A stretch of 64,000 nucleotides of DNA from Glossina fuscipes (GCF_014805625.2 NW_023998459.1:1-64000); one strand, 5' to 3'; counted from the stretch's first letter, positions 33,585 through 46,384 are shown. Program-made: numbers and translations. Notes: a model not told the origin generated them from the letters alone.

Positions 33585-36500
33585 GATGATTTCATCGGCC
33601 GAGCAGATAGATACACTTAAATATATTCCGCTTGCAATTCTGATGATGGCTGAAATTCATTCATTTTCAGAGTATTTTCAGTAGCAGTCAAAGTATATTA
33701 TGCGAAACTGAGCGTTGTGAAAATCAAAATTCTCAAAGTCAGCTAGCAATTCATCAGGATTCCTAGCTAACGCACAACAAAAGGATCGAAAACGGGACCA
33801 CGATTGGTCTTTAACGAATTTATTAAAATATGATATATCACCCAAATTATGACGAATCGATCCATTTAAATTGAATTACACTGCCCATTGCCAACCACAA
33901 TTTTCGAGATATTTTCATGAAATGTGGTGCATAGACAAGCTTTGGCCCAAGAAAAAAGGCTGTTGAAAATGCTTCGGATCCAGTTATTGTTTCGAACAGT
34001 TCCTATACCAGAGCTTACTTTGCAAAATTGTTACATGAGTAACTTCAAGAGGCGGAGTGGTGAGGGATACCAGTCCTCACTACAGCGGTTTTACTTGTTA
34101 AAAATAATGTTTTTCAAGTACTTAAATATACGCTTAGCAACCTGGAATATTAATTATTATTCCATTAACTTCTCTTTCATTCCAAACATTTTCTCAAAAT
34201 TAACTTCTTTCAGTTTGTTGCATATACGTTATCCCTTAAAATTTTCTAAACTCCTTAAGTCCTTAACTAAAGAGAAGAAAAAGGAACCATTACTCCGTAC
34301 GTAGAGGCACTTGGATAGACAGAGAGAATTATGATAATGATCTACAGACATTTGATAACTTGAAAACAATGCAAAATATTTACTTGCGATTAACGAGAAA
34401 AAGACTTATATTATCGAGGGAATTGGAATATATAACACCTTATCAAAGCAAGGCATTTCATCTATTCTAAAGGGGTCAAGTGGGCTTACAAAAAGATAGT
34501 ACCTAGAATAACATTCAAAGCATCTAAATGACGAAAACACATATAAAACTTTACTTTTGATGTCAAAGCAAAACTCATTCTCAAGTCCGATCTGATAATA
34601 TTAAAATCTTCACATGCTATTCTTTTTTTTTGTTTATTAGTTCATTATATTTCTCTACCTATATTTTATAGGTCTCCGAAGCTTCTGTTTGGGTGTTAGA
34701 TACGTTATGAAAAAAAAAAAAAAAAAAAAAAATAAATATATTTACCCCCCTGGGTTTTTTATCATTTTTTTAACACTTTTTGTGTTATCTAATGTTTATG
34801 TAAAAGCGGGAATTTTAAAAATAAAATTTTTTTATTTTGAAAAAATGAGTACATAAGATACTACGCGTTTATTGTCCCCTTTTCGGCAATCCTATTTGGT
34901 ATATTATAATACGGCTAACTTAGCATATCTATAAACACAATTCCTTAGCAAGAACTAATTGCGCTTTATTTTATAAACGTTAATGAGTCTTCTCATGTTT
35001 CGATTGCCCGAAATTTGAAGGTACAGCGTTGGCAACAGTTCTCTACAAGAACTTGATTTTCTATCTTCCGTTTCAATTGAAATGTCGACAAGGAGTTAAG
35101 CAAAAAAGAATTCTTTTTACAACGACCATCTTGCCTGAGCTGGACTCAGTCAATTGATCGGAAATATTTTATCAACATTTTACGTATTTAGGTTATTATT
35201 ATATTAAAAAACGATGCAACGATGATTGTGTGAATTACTAATGATTGATTAATGAATCATCAAAATAATGAATCATTTAGGAATCTTTCAAGTTTCTATC
35301 TATTGAATTTATTTAGCAGTAACATCTTAAAAAGCAATTTTAAAACTGTATAAAAAATTTAATTAAGAGATAAGCTCAGTAAGAAAATCACATTCGGTTG
35401 TAATTGAACCTTCTGTACGCTAACTCCATCTTAAAAGTCAGTAAGAACATTACAGCCGGACAGCGTTGACCACGCCTTACCCAAACGACTTCGCCGAGCG
35501 CAGTCATTCGCCCGTCTTAGTAATAATAAACCAAAAATACATATTGTTTTTATGCAAAGCCATAATGTTCATGAAGGAAGATTAGATATTCTCTCCATAT
35601 AAGAGTTTGCATTTCGTGATAGCGCCTATATATGTTAGGGTCCAAAGAAAATAGATTTATGCGTTCCAAATTCACTTCCGTTTATTTTTTGGATGAAATG
35701 CTACCATGAATTAATTGTTATCAGAAAATATTAAAAATTTTTTCCGAAGAGCTTACTACCCCTGATATATCTTATGTGGAGTGGGGTCAAGATGTGTACC
35801 CATGTGGTTGAAATTAGGTTAATTTTTTTATTTAATTACCATCATAAAAAAATTTTCCTCAAAAAATATTAACAGTTAGGCATTTTTAGCACAGAAGGCT
35901 AGAAGTTTCATAAGAATTCTTGGTATTCAAAAAATAAACCTACGTTGTCCCAACTTGGTAGTCTCTCTAAATTTAAAACCTCCCTGTTTAAACTTGACTT
36001 TAATTTCCCACAACAGTAGCAAACACTTTGTTAAAATAGCGAAATTCCGGATCGAAACTATATAAAATGTAATTAAACAGTCTTAAACAGTTGTAAATAG
36101 TTGTAAACACTTTGTTAAAATAGGGTTACATGATTCTTCAGACCGGAGAAGAATATAAATAGTCTTCTTTAAACATTCTTCTACGGTGTTCGCAATCGAT
36201 GTACCGGGCATAATAAAGTAAATTTTAAACAATTCCATACAAATGTGTAATATGTGAACAAATATACAATATACCTTGGCAATATCTTGGCATTTAGTAC
36301 TGAACTAATTTGATTTTTTTTCTTTTCATTTTCGCTTTCTCATTAACTAGCAACACTGATTGCTACTGGCCTCATTTTTCCATGTAATGATAATTTGTTT
36401 CCAGAAAAAATTACACTTGATTAGCACACACGATAATTTAAAAAATAAATGCTAAACTACAAAACTTATTATCATTGTTTAGCAAAATTTACTAAAAATC

Positions 36501-36629
36501 CTAAAAAAAGGTGAAAGGAAAGCATGGAGCATAAGGCTGGATTATTATGTCAAGTCACGTTCAAGGCAAGAATATGCTTTTGCGCTCTTCTAAGAACATT
36601 TAAAAGAATGACAAAAACAAAACAAAGAA
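33585..36629. other. no gene recognised; poly-A tract at 34710-34732
   Basis: AT-rich DNA. The open frame at 33924-34304 (126 codons) has no motif I recognise and decays into Leu/Lys/Phe-rich AT sequence. A run of 23 A at 34710-34732 could be a retroposon tail, but I cannot define the insert. At 36021 and 36105 a 19-base direct repeat (AAACACTTTGTTAAAATAG) is separated by a run of TTGTAAACAG-like decamers. Confidence 0.45.
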
Positions 36630-36880
36630 CAAAATAATATTCGGTTGCGACAGAATCTTTTATACCCATCACCGTGACTTCATAAGAGATTGAAAAAAAG
36701 GAAAAATAGAAATTCGTATACTTCATAATATTGCATGGGCGTGGCTGATTTTTTATATTCTTGTAGAGTTATTTTGTGCAACAAACTCCAATGTTTCTGC
36801 CAAATTTGAAGTCGCTAGGCTCACTTTCGTTGATCAAGAATACATATATTTGGTGCTTGTAAAAGTATTGATCATTTTTT
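36630..36880 (+). repeat. dispersed repeat family R1, partial copy d
   Basis: It opens with AATATTCGGTTGCGACAGAATC (36640) and TTTTATACCCATCACCGTGAC. It then carries TGCCAAATTTGAAGTCGCTA near 36797, matching CTAATTTGAAGTCGATATC in copy b. The remainder is diverged. Confidence 0.6.
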
Positions 36881-36959
36881 CACTTGAAAAAGGCATTGCG
36901 TCTTTCCCATCGCATTTAGACGTCTAGAAACTATTGATTTATTGGCTACTACGCTGTTT

Positions 36960-37215
36960 GAAAATTTTTCGAGAGTGTGAACTGGATTTTCGGTCAATAA
37001 GTCTGGCAATTTATGGTCCTTGAACTTCTTGGTCCTCCAGCGCGCTCTTTGTCGTTGATATCAAAATCACCACTTTTAAACCATTGAAACCAAAACCGAT
37101 AAGTGGAATATGATGGAGCAGCTTCGTCATAAGCTTCTAAGAACGGTTGATGAGCTTCGCCAGCATATTTCTTCAAATTAGGCGACAAAAGTAATGAAGA
37201 TCTGTATTCGCTGAA
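36960..37215 (-). mobile_element. mariner transposase N-terminal remnant
   Basis: The minus strand reads KKYAGEAHQPFLEAYDEAAP, SYSTYRFWFQWFKSGDFDI and NDKERAGGP, then in another frame KFKDHKLPDLLTENP. This is the helix-turn-helix region of a Mos1/mauritiana-like mariner transposase, from a lineage different from the two full copies in this window. A frameshift after GGP and the absence of the catalytic domain show it is dead. Confidence 0.88.
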
Positions 37216-40200
37216 TAACTCAAAAATGTTAAATGGAAAAGAAGAAGTAGAAAGTGTAGAAAAACGTCAAAATCATCGAATTTAATAGTTATGTACACGG
37301 TATTTCCAATTTCTCTATTATTTTTACCTAGAGAAGCCGCTGATCAAAATTTTTGCAAACATCTAATACTTTGGGGGGGTCTCTGAAGCTTCCCTCGAGG
37401 TGCTGCATACGCCTTAATAAAATGAATGTACCCCTTATCCTTCGTTGATGTGTATAAAAACAATTCATTGTGTATTTAGCATGCTAGCAAACACACGCAC
37501 ACACACAGTGACAAATGAATAGATAGATGTCTTCCATATAAACCCGAGATAAAATGTGCCGCCAGAAAGTAAAAACAAATGCAAAAGGTTGGTTGGCTCG
37601 TTTGGTTGACAAAAATCCAGCTGTTCGTGCACTTATAACCATGTTATAGCTGTTCAAACAATTCGTTTAAGGTTTTTTGACGCTGTGCTGTTTAACACGC
37701 GTAAATACGTTGCGAGAGAGAGAGAGAGATAGAATTGTATTTCTGCTGATGATGCTAAGGATAATAATGATGATGATGATGATGCTGTGTTTCTGATACT
37801 ATTACTCGCTTGCGGGTAGCCTATAAAACCGCGAAAATCGCACCAAAAACCGTAAGCATACAAAGCATATAAAAGCAAACAAGCAAAGTGAAATTTTTGC
37901 CAGGTTATCAGGAATACAAAGATAAAATACAAGAAAAAAAAAATTGGAAGGAAATAATGGAAAATTAGCAAAAATGTTGAAAAAAGTAAAACAACACCTC
38001 GAGGTGCTCTTTATGACTAAGACCGAGGATGAATGGTTCTTATGGAACAGCAATCATGATATTGGGTTTGCTGTTTTCTTTCAGCTTCCAAGAAGTTATC
38101 AAAGTTAGATAAGCGTAAAGCAAACAAAAGCCTGAACGTAAAAAAAAGCAAAAACGGTATTAACAGCAACCAGTAGCATCAGTAATTAGGGTGATAAAGC
38201 GTATTAGTTAAATTGTTCGAGTTTCAGCTTAAAGACTTGAAAGTTAAAGTTAAATGTTCCTTCGCGGATTAGTCTTAAAAGTTCATTTTTGACATTTTTA
38301 TACTTTCTTTTTCTTCAATTTTTTTACATTGCAAGAATTAACTGAAGCACAAGACTTATTAAGATGCTCATTTAGATTTTGCCTGTAAGCTGTTTACCCT
38401 CTTTGTTTTTTCGTTTTTGTCGCCTTTGTTGGCACGTGTTTTTTAAAAAACCAGACGAGATCTTAGTAAAAAGCGATGGGCGCTCATTGATAAGATAAAA
38501 TTAATGCAAATAATTTAGTGAAAATATAAAAAAAATAATGTAGAAAAACTTTGCTTAGTTCTTCGCGGCAAAGAAAAAATTAATTGTAGACTTAATAAGA
38601 AAAATAGTGCAGATTGAAGGCAGTTAATGAATCATGGCTTAGTTGGAATTTTATTGAACTTTAAGAGAAAAAGGTTAATAATGGAAAATTCATCCTCTAT
38701 CTCTTTCCCTTTGCTCCCTTCATTCTTAGCATCAGCGGGTTACACGTTTAATAAATAACCTCTGAGTGATTGGTCACACATTTTTTTAATTCTTAATATG
38801 CATGTCGTACCGGTCGTAGTTTGTCTTTCCGTTGAAAACTCGTTAAAAATTATACATTTTGCCCTAAACAAAACTATCATGACATGTAATCAAATAAATA
38901 AACTTTAAAACCAAACCAGAACTTTTCTCCTTTTTTTTTTACTTGAAAAAAAAATTTACAGCAATATCTTGTTAGTATCGTGTCTTGTTAATGCTTAAGT
39001 TAACACGAAAGTTATCTGTAGTTTTCTTAACAGTCTTCGCAGCTCTATTTGATTTTTCTATTTCAACAAAGTTTTTCAGTAAATATGTATAATGTAAATA
39101 TTTCCGGTTTTTTTTCCTTTTTTTCGCAAAAGTTACAATTGCAGAGTATTGTGGGAAATAATAATGAGTAACTGTAAAAAGAACAAAAGATTGGGATGCT
39201 GATTGAAATAGGAAAAGAATTTTTTGTTGAGCTATAGTTGTATTTTCGAGTTGTCGAGAACCCTGCAAAGTTGCAAATTCTTCTGGTAATTCTTATAATT
39301 TATTTAGATCAAAGAAATACATTGTAGGAATAAAAGATAAGATGAACATATTAAATTAATTATGAGTAACATTGCTGTGAATTTATTCTTCTTCTCACTT
39401 TTGCAACAATTTGAAGTAAGGACGACGTTAAGACTGCGGTGCGAAGCTAAAAGAATCGACAAAGTTACCGAAAGTTATGCCGATTAGTTACTTATGTATT
39501 TCTTTTTTCATATCTAATCCATATATTTCTTATTGCCACAAACACGTTGACAATGCAAATATATTATAATATCTCATTAATGCATGTGTTAAGAAAGATG
39601 TTTCATAAATTTTCGCAAGTCTGTAAACCTAGACTAATTTTCGCTTGTAACGAATGAAGATCGATACGAAGACCTACGGCAATGAAAAACATTTAAATAA
39701 ATGTCGCTAAGAATCTTAAGTAACTATACTTAAATGTATAGCTTTAAGAATTTTATCAATTTCGATAAGGCTTAAGAGACTTTTCAAGGAACTGGACCTC
39801 GTATCCCGTCATACAGTGCTGGTGCAAATTTCAATAAACATGTTCATCATACAATCTGAAATCTGAACGTTTTCAATAGGTCAAAGTGGTATTAAGTCAA
39901 ATCTAAATGAGCTTATAAGTCCATTTAGTTATTTTTTTCTCCTCTTAACTGTAATGAAGATAACCTATTTATAACCCAACGTGCTTGTTTATAAACTAAA
40001 CTCATCTCTCTGAATGTTGGGAAAAATTTTTTTGTATTTTCCCAATATTCTTAGCGATGGAGCAAATCACACCGCCGCAATGCTGCAGCACAACGCAACT
40101 GCAAAGAGTTGTAACATTGTATGTGTGATATAAACTTCGACACAGAAAACTAAAATTGATGACAAGTGTGCCTAGATCTAGAAACTCGAAAAAAATTTTA

Positions 40201-40604
40201 CTAAATTTAGTGAGAGAAAATTTCGTAGCAGTCATCGAAAAACTGATCAAAAAGTTTTGATTTGGACGTTCAGCATAAGCGTACCGTTGTAAGTATCAAT
40301 GTATTGATTCAAACATTTTCCTGAAATAAACACGCTCATATACAGTGAGTATATCATTAACAAAAAATTGCAATTGTGTACCGATATAGTTACAAAGTCC
40401 TCACGCCAGATCCCACTAGTTTTTGTTTGTTTGTTTTGTGTTTGTTCCTAGAGAGCACTCTAGTCTCCTTTGCTGTAAAACTATAGACAATCAGGCTACT
40501 ATCTCTAAAAGAAAAATAAAAAGTGAATTGAACAAGAACGAAGGTCCATTTAATTGCAGATTTCTAGGGCTGAGTAATAAGTCGGATCTTAACCTTAGTT
40601 ATAA
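37216..40604. other. no gene recognised; simple repeats
   Basis: AT-rich DNA with a (GA)n run at 37714-37729 and a (GAT)n run at 37766-37784. The minus-strand open frames at 37654-37971 and 37802-38053 overlap these and are Ser- or Phe-rich from the repeat and the AT bias. I do not support any gene here. Confidence 0.45.
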
Positions 40605-41230
40605 AATAAATAATAATAAGTAAAAAAGTTAAATTCAACTGAAGCCGAATCTTGCATACCTACCATCGCTTCTAACACCTCACAATGTTTGGTAGACGTG
40701 GTTGTCTACTTTCAAATTTTATATAACAATGTACAACGATTTTTGTACAACAACTTAAAAAGAATAATGAGTGAAAAACATGAAAAACTAAACCAATTAC
40801 ATTTTAGTATTCCATAATAGAAACTTGGCGTGTTCAATTTTTTCTAATCTTCATGTAAGAAATCGCTATGCTTATGCTTATTTGATCGCTTATAACTTTG
40901 TTAGGTCGGTCATCTTTTTTCATATAAACTAAAACCAACAAACTTTTGCTTAAACAAACAGTTTGTGCTTTACAGTCGGCGTTTGCTTTGGTCATTTGGA
41001 CTTTTTTTCAATACCAAACTGCGTGCGAGAAAATCCAAAGCTTTTGACAAATTTGAAATCAATGTGAACAATACAAATCCATACAAACATGCAGATACAC
41101 AGATGGACAGCCATGGCTGGACCGATGAAGAATTTTATGCTACTGAAGAATTTATAACATACACTTGATAGCAGCTCTGCAGCTCCCTTTTTGGTGTCCA
41201 AACATTGTGATAAATGAGAGAAGTATGAAA
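40605..41230 (+). repeat. dispersed repeat family R1, copy e (diverged subfamily)
   Basis: The start AAGTAAAAAAGTTAAATTC, then GCCGAATCTTGCATACCTACC (40644-40664), and the end CCCTTTTTGGTGTCCAAAC (41186-41204) match the R1 ends. CAGATGGACAGCCATGGCT near 41100 stands where other copies have the GGACGGACAT block. The interior is poorly conserved. Confidence 0.6.
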
Positions 41231-42241
41231 GGAGAACGAAGTCCTAAGTTCGTCTGTGTAGTATAAGGGTGGGTTTGCCTAAACGAATGGCTTGTTTCAT
41301 TTTTGATTACCGAGACATTAGAAAATATTGACGGGACAGATCAAGAGAGTCAACGATTAAAAGTAAAATTCTGTCTTTGACATGATAGTGGAGTAGAAAG
41401 AACTATATAGTGGCTTAATGAGGCCCGCTTCGCGGTTCGGCAACAAAGAAATTAAATATCACTTTTTCATACTTAAAGTAACTAGATTAAAAGCCTAATT
41501 AACCGCTTTATTGGCTTGCTGAGAAATAATAGCATAAATTACTTCGCAATTTATATTAGTTTAGTGAAAGTCTGATCTTAAATGTTCGCTTTACTGTAAC
41601 GATTGAGACGAATTTCAATAAACGGGTATACAAGTTAGCAAGGTAAACGCCAAGTGAGGAAACCAAGTAAAAACAACATCACACAAGGTGAGAAATATAT
41701 CTAGAAGAAAAATTAATTAAACAAAATGAAAGAAAACTTTAAAAAAGAATTTGTTGATAGAAAAAAAAGGAAAAAAAAGTGAACTGACAAATTAGTACGA
41801 ATACTCTATTGAACATAAAAACATAGGTACGGACTATTGTTTACAAATTATATTAGATCTAAGAAATAATCATAAAACAAAAATAAGTAAAAGTTATGTT
41901 CATTATGAAATTTATTAACTAGGTGAAGCGGAGGTTTCGCGAAGATGATGTGAGTAAGTAAGTGAGTGTGTGCGTGTGTGTGTGTATGTATGTGTGACGG
42001 TAGCTTAACAGGATGGACTGACCACAACATCGAGTAAATGCGTGAAAGAAAGCGCTCTGTAGTGTACAAAAAATGTAAACATGCGATGGGAAGAAATGAA
42101 AAATCAAAATATCTTTCATTAGATTTCTTTGATATTAATAGGGCAAGCAAAGATTGAAAGCACGAGCCATCATCAAGTATTACCTAAAATTAATTTTTTC
42201 TTTGTTATATTGTCTTTAATCCGCTGCTCTATAGAAACACG

Positions 42242-42335
42242 ATGAGCGAGCCAGAATTACCACCTCGATTCAAATGATCGATGAGAGTAGCGAGTCTGAA
42301 ATCACCTCGATTCATAGTCCTATGAGAGTAATTTA
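42242..42335 (+). repeat. dispersed repeat R2, copy 1, with internal duplication
   Basis: ATGAGCGAGCCAGAATTACC, then CTCGATTCATAGTC and TATGAGAGTA, match the reverse strand of 59303-59344. In this copy the CACCTCGATTCA...GATGAGAGTA block is present twice, as a 40-odd-base imperfect tandem. Confidence 0.7.
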
Positions 42336-42444
42336 AACGCTGCACTGTAAACCGAGTTGAATATTATAAAGAAATGCTCTTTTCGTGAACTGAAAATGAT
42401 TGTTTTAATTCGATATAAGCCACTCCAGTATATTTATTTACAGA

Positions 42445-42467
42445 GCTTGTCACGATATGTGACAAGC
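42445..42467. repeat. perfect 9-base-stem hairpin
   Basis: GCTTGTCAC and GTGACAAGC pair perfectly around GATAT. There is no T-run after it and no neighbouring gene. Its role is unknown. Confidence 0.65.
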
Positions 42468-43948
42468 CGCAAGCGAGTATATGCAGAATGTTATCAAAAA
42501 TAGATAACGTTCTTTTACACTCTATAAAAAAATGTATATAAGTGTATGCTAATATTGAGAACAATCGGTTCGTTCAGCATTTTTAGAGAGCTTGGTTTTA
42601 GTTATTAATTTGTAGGCAGCGAATATTTTCCATTTATATGGACGGTGTCCCTTAAAATTTCTACACCTTTTTTTTTATGTATTCTTCCCTTATTTTAATT
42701 TAATATATTTTTATCTTTATAAATATATATGGGCGTATATTAACGTTGTGTAAAAACATGAAAATCGATTACTTGCAGAGTCTTTTAATTTCAATTGCGC
42801 CAAATACAATTGCAATAAATTTAATACCGTTAAATATCCTGCTGACGTCAGTATTAACCACTGCGGTCTCACTTGTGTATACGTGCGGAAATGCATGTAA
42901 TTGTATATTTTCCCCTTTATTGTCACAATGTGTTTAAGACTCGATAAACGATTGTACAAAACCATGATGATTAATACCCAATAACACCTTCGTTATCACA
43001 CACCCTCAATACAAATAGATAGGCGCACCTGCAGTCACATACGTGCAGTGTATGAAAGGCATTTGCTGTGATTGCTGATAATGTCGTAAACATTGCGTAA
43101 GAGTAGTGCAAAATTGTGTATGAAAATTCATGAGCAGTTAACAACTATGCCGGGGAGCTAAACAAACAAAAATGTATTAAATTATTTGCTTGCAGGTTCC
43201 TCTAAACTTTTATACAATTTTTCTTTTGCTTTGTTTTCTTTTCTTTCTTTTTCTTCTTATTTTTTTTTTATTTGTTTTTCATGCATTTTTTGATTATGAA
43301 ATTTTTTTGTTTTTTCATTGTATTTCTAATGCATTGCTTGTTAACAATGTAATACTTTTTTTGTATTTTTGTGAAAGATAAATTCTGAAAAAAAAGTTTT
43401 AAAACATTTTTTGTTTTGACTACGATAAATGGTCTTTTTTTTTTTTTAGAATAGGAAATACTTTAAAAATATTTAAAAAATTAAAAGTATTTCAACGTAT
43501 GGTAAGCTGAACAATTACATTTAAAAATATTATTTTTTTTTTTTTATTTCACAAATTCAATCATGACCGGAAATACGCTAAGTTTTTCAAATGTTTCTGA
43601 ACCAAGTATATATAGGTTGAAGGCTGTACATACCCTACAGAAGAAGAATGCAGAGAATTAAAATTAAATAAATTTAAACAGCTTGTTTGTTGTTTCTTGC
43701 TGTGAAAAGTGGCAATCGTTGATGCAGAAAGGTAAAGACTAAAGCCGCCTCTTCGCCCGTGCGGATATTCGCAAGAATCAAACAGCTGTCTTTTACAATA
43801 GAGAGCAAATATTGCTCGGAATATTTTCAAAAACACGAGTACCGTTCAGAATATCTGTACAATACTGACTCTGTGATACGTTCTAAGATCCGCCTACAAC
43901 AGACAATAGACTACAACGTGCAGAGAAATTGACCTAAACGCTTTAAAA

Positions 43949-44110
43949 ATGTTTCCTCTCGGATTAACTAGATGGCAGGCACTTAACAAGTATTATATAA
44001 ATGATCCTAATCCACCAGTTGATACACCCAACTTTAATAAAACTTTTTACAATTGTATTGTACCGGCTTTGAGTTGCGGATATCGAAGACTTCCGGTGAG
44101 GAGTATCTAA
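43949..44110 (+). CDS. candidate small ORF or first exon, unknown
   Basis: A 53-codon frame starts ATGTTTCCTCTCGGATTAAC and reads MFPLGLTRWQALNKYY, then INDPNPPVDTPNFNKTFYNC. Its composition is balanced (Pro, Asn, Trp, Cys, Arg), unlike the AT-noise frames around it. GTGAGG at 44096-44101 is a good splice donor exactly 49 codons in. If spliced it would be a first exon; if not, it ends at TAA after four more codons. I do not recognise the family. It might also be another captured exon. Its AT-rich surroundings offer no support for expression. Confidence 0.3.
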   Translation: MFPLGLTRWQALNKYYINDPNPPVDTPNFNKTFYNCIVPALSCGYRRLPVRSI

Positions 44111-44589
44111 CCACTTCCACTCCCCTTTTTTTGCAAGTAAAAAGTCTCAATTCAATTATTTCATAGTGGTGCAATTAACAGCTTATATATATATATATAT
44201 ACATACCTGCAATATATCTTAAAATTTATTGATGTTATATATACTGTAGTAACATATATACTAGCAGAAACAATACGATTTGCACTCGTGTTATATTGCA
44301 AAGGCGTTCATCAAAGATTTCACTTTCGAAACTGATATAAAATAGTTATTTTCTTTGATTCCTGTTTACATAATTAAAAGTCAAAATAAATAATGTTGCA
44401 GAGGAAAATATAAGAAAACTTAACAAAATATTTGCAAAGCAAAACTGGAGAAGGATAAAATATTTAAATGATAGCAAGCGTAGGGAGATATCCATTTTAC
44501 ATTTTTTATTGGATAAGTTTTCGCTTTCCAAGAGCAAGTGTAACGACAACACTTTTTGTGATGACGCGAATTGACTGAATATGCCATTT
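44111..44589. other. no gene recognised; TA microsatellite
   Basis: A (TA)n run at 44184-44201, then AT-rich sequence. The minus-strand frames at 44346-44657 lie antisense to the edge of a mariner remnant and are not supported. Confidence 0.5.
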
Positions 44590-44880
44590 TTTGACCAATT
44601 GTTGCAAGAGTTGTCAAGGATGCACTGTTGCATCTCGAATGGAAGATTCTGCGGCAACCAGCATACTTACCAAATGTAGCGCCTGATTACCACTTGTTCA
44701 GATCGATGCAGCATGGCTTGGTTGACACGTGACTGGGCAAAGTTGAAGAAGTGCGAAAACGATCGATTGCTGCAAACCAATATAAGGTCTTCCGACACGA
44801 CATCGTCATGTTGCCAAAAATATGATAAAATATTTTGATTAATATATATTGTTCCAATTTTTCTCAATAAATGCCTTTTT
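44590..44880 (+). mobile_element. mariner transposase C-terminal remnant
   Basis: The + strand reads WKILRQPAYLPNVAPDYHLF, then RSMQHGLVDT, then after a stop GKVEEVRKRSI and NQYKVFRHDIVMLPK. This is the third-Asp region and tail of a Mos1-like mariner. PDYHLF lacks the Ser of PSDYHLF (one codon lost). A TTTTTCTCAATAAATGCC end follows near 44860. It lies about 120 bases left of the full mariner copy but belongs to another subfamily, like the remnant at 36960-37215. Confidence 0.82.
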
Positions 44881-44998
44881 GCCCTCTTACTTTAGTAAGA
44901 GAATTCTCAAAATTATTGGAAGCACCTAATATATTAAAAAGGATGAAAATGTACCAGTAAAACTTAATTACACTAAAAAAACTTAAAAATTCTTAATA

Positions 44999-46249
44999 TT
45001 AGTTTGGGGAAAAAGAAATCCATTATTTTTTCGGTAGATGGCTGCACTGATAGATTTCTCGTAAAGTACCGATCAAACAATTTCAGATTTATGCTCGTTG
45101 GAAAGGTGACATTTCGCAGTAAAAAAAATTCTTTTGCTGTTTTTTGTTTGATGCATTCAGTTAAAAATGGAAGTGAACAAAGAGAATATTCGGTACATTT
45201 TACAGTTTTTCTTTGACAAAGGCGAAAGTGCAAGCCAGGCGGCTAAAATTGTGAATGGTGTTTATTGTTCCGATACTGTAACAGCCAATTATGTGCAATT
45301 TTGGTTTCGTAGATTCCTTTCAGGAATTTTTGATGTTAAAGATGCACCTCGCACAGGTAGGCCGGTCGTCGAAAATGTCGATAAAATCGGAGAAGTGATC
45401 GAAGTTGACCGGCATGTTAGCAGTCGTAACATGGCCCAGGAGCTAAAAATCGACCATAAAACAGCTTTAAACCATTTACACAAAGCTGGATTCAAAAAGA
45501 AGCTTGATGTTTGGGTGCCGCACCAATTAACAGAAAAAAACATGATGGATCGAATTTCCATCTGCGAAGCCTTGGCCAAACGGAATGAGATAGACCCATT
45601 TCTTAAACGGACGGTGACTGGAGATGAGAAATGGATCACATACGATAACCCTGTGCGAAAACGATCATGGTCAAAGAGCGGTGAAGCACCTCAAACGGCC
45701 AGGAAGGTTTTGCTATGCATTTGGTGGGACTGGAAGGGGATTATTTATTATGAGTTGCTTCCATATGGCCAAACGCTAAATTCTGATCTCTACTGTCAAC
45801 AACTGGACCGTTTGAAGATAGCGATTGACCAGAAACGGCCAGAATTGACCAACAGGAGAGGTGTCGTGTTCCACCAGGACAACGCTAGGCCACACACATC
45901 TACAGTGACTCGCCAGAAACTTCGGGAGCTTGGTTGGGAAGTTTTAATGCATCCGCCATACAGTCCGGACTTGGAACCAAGCGATTATCATCTTTTTCTT
46001 GCATTGCAAAATTTCTTTAATGATAAAAAATTGAAATCTAGGGAGGATTGTGAAAATCGACTACTAGAGTTTTTTTGCAAATAGAGACCAGGACTTCTAT
46101 GAGAGAGGCATTTTGAAGTTACCTTTAAAATGGCAACAAATCATACAACAAAACGGTGCCTATTTGACCCAAATCGGACAATCCGAAGCATGTTAAATAA
46201 AGTCCTGAAGTTCATATAAAAATAATGGACTTCTTTTTCCCCAAACTAA
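44999..46249 (+). mobile_element. full-length mariner element, copy 1 (1,251 bases)
   Basis: Inverted terminal repeats of 32 bases (44999-45030 and 46218-46249, beginning TTAGTTTGGGGAAAAAGAA) differ at one position and are flanked by TA on both sides (44997-44998 and 46250-46251), the standard mariner target duplication. Size and layout are canonical. The transposase inside is damaged, so the copy could move only with help from another source. It is about 96% alike to the copy at 62825-64000 by eye. Confidence 0.95.
45167..46084 (+). pseudogene. mariner transposase (D34D), copy 1, C-terminally truncated
   Basis: This frame encodes the DDD transposase that cuts and pastes the element at TA sites. 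The N-terminal helix-turn-helix region spans about residues 1-110, with WFRRF and GRP. WVPHQLT is the linker motif. The catalytic triad is D153 (TGDEKW), D238 (HQDNARPH) and D273 (PSDYHLF), exactly 34 residues between the last two. YSPDL precedes the last Asp. Two lesions appear against copy 2 and the family. Twenty-one bases (7 codons) are missing in frame after GEAPQT, between two ACGG repeats. A run of seven T at 46070-46076, one too many, shifts the frame after EFF, losing about 44 residues. The correct tail (NRDQDFYERGILKL) is still readable in the next frame. AATAAA overlaps the natural stop at 46196-46201. Confidence 0.93.
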
Positions 46250-46384
46250 TAACAAGCAATATAACGATTGAGACACTTCCTATACATATAATATACAAAT
46301 TTGGTTAGAGAAAGTTTTAAAGGAATAATATAGGTTAAAGATGTGAAGATCTACCAGATAAATCTTGTGCAATTTGTAAATATT

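Larger units (their letters stand above)
41231..43948. other. no gene recognised; short repeats and a hairpin
   Basis: AT-rich DNA with a (TG)n run at 41964-41997 and T-rich runs at 43220-43560. Long Phe/Leu-rich frames such as 43190-43381 come from the T-rich tract. Two small features inside, 42242-42335 and 42445-42467, are listed separately. Confidence 0.45.

Noticed and set aside
33924..34304. 126-codon + frame
   Set aside because: No recognisable domain; the second half is AT-driven Leu/Lys/Phe-rich sequence.
34710..34732. Poly-A tail marking a retroposon 3' end
   Set aside because: No recognisable element upstream and no flanking duplication found, so only the A-run is recorded.
37654..38053. 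Ser-rich and Phe-rich minus-strand frames
   Set aside because: They lie over (GAT)n and (GA)n repeats and AT-rich sequence.
36960..44880. One mariner split into N-terminal (36960-37215) and C-terminal (44590-44880) halves
   Set aside because: They lie on opposite strands 7 kb apart, so they are more simply two separate remnants of one subfamily.
45289..45639. 116-codon minus-strand frame, mirrored by 63351-63701 (+)
   Set aside because: Both are antisense to the two mariner transposases and are alike only because the transposases are.
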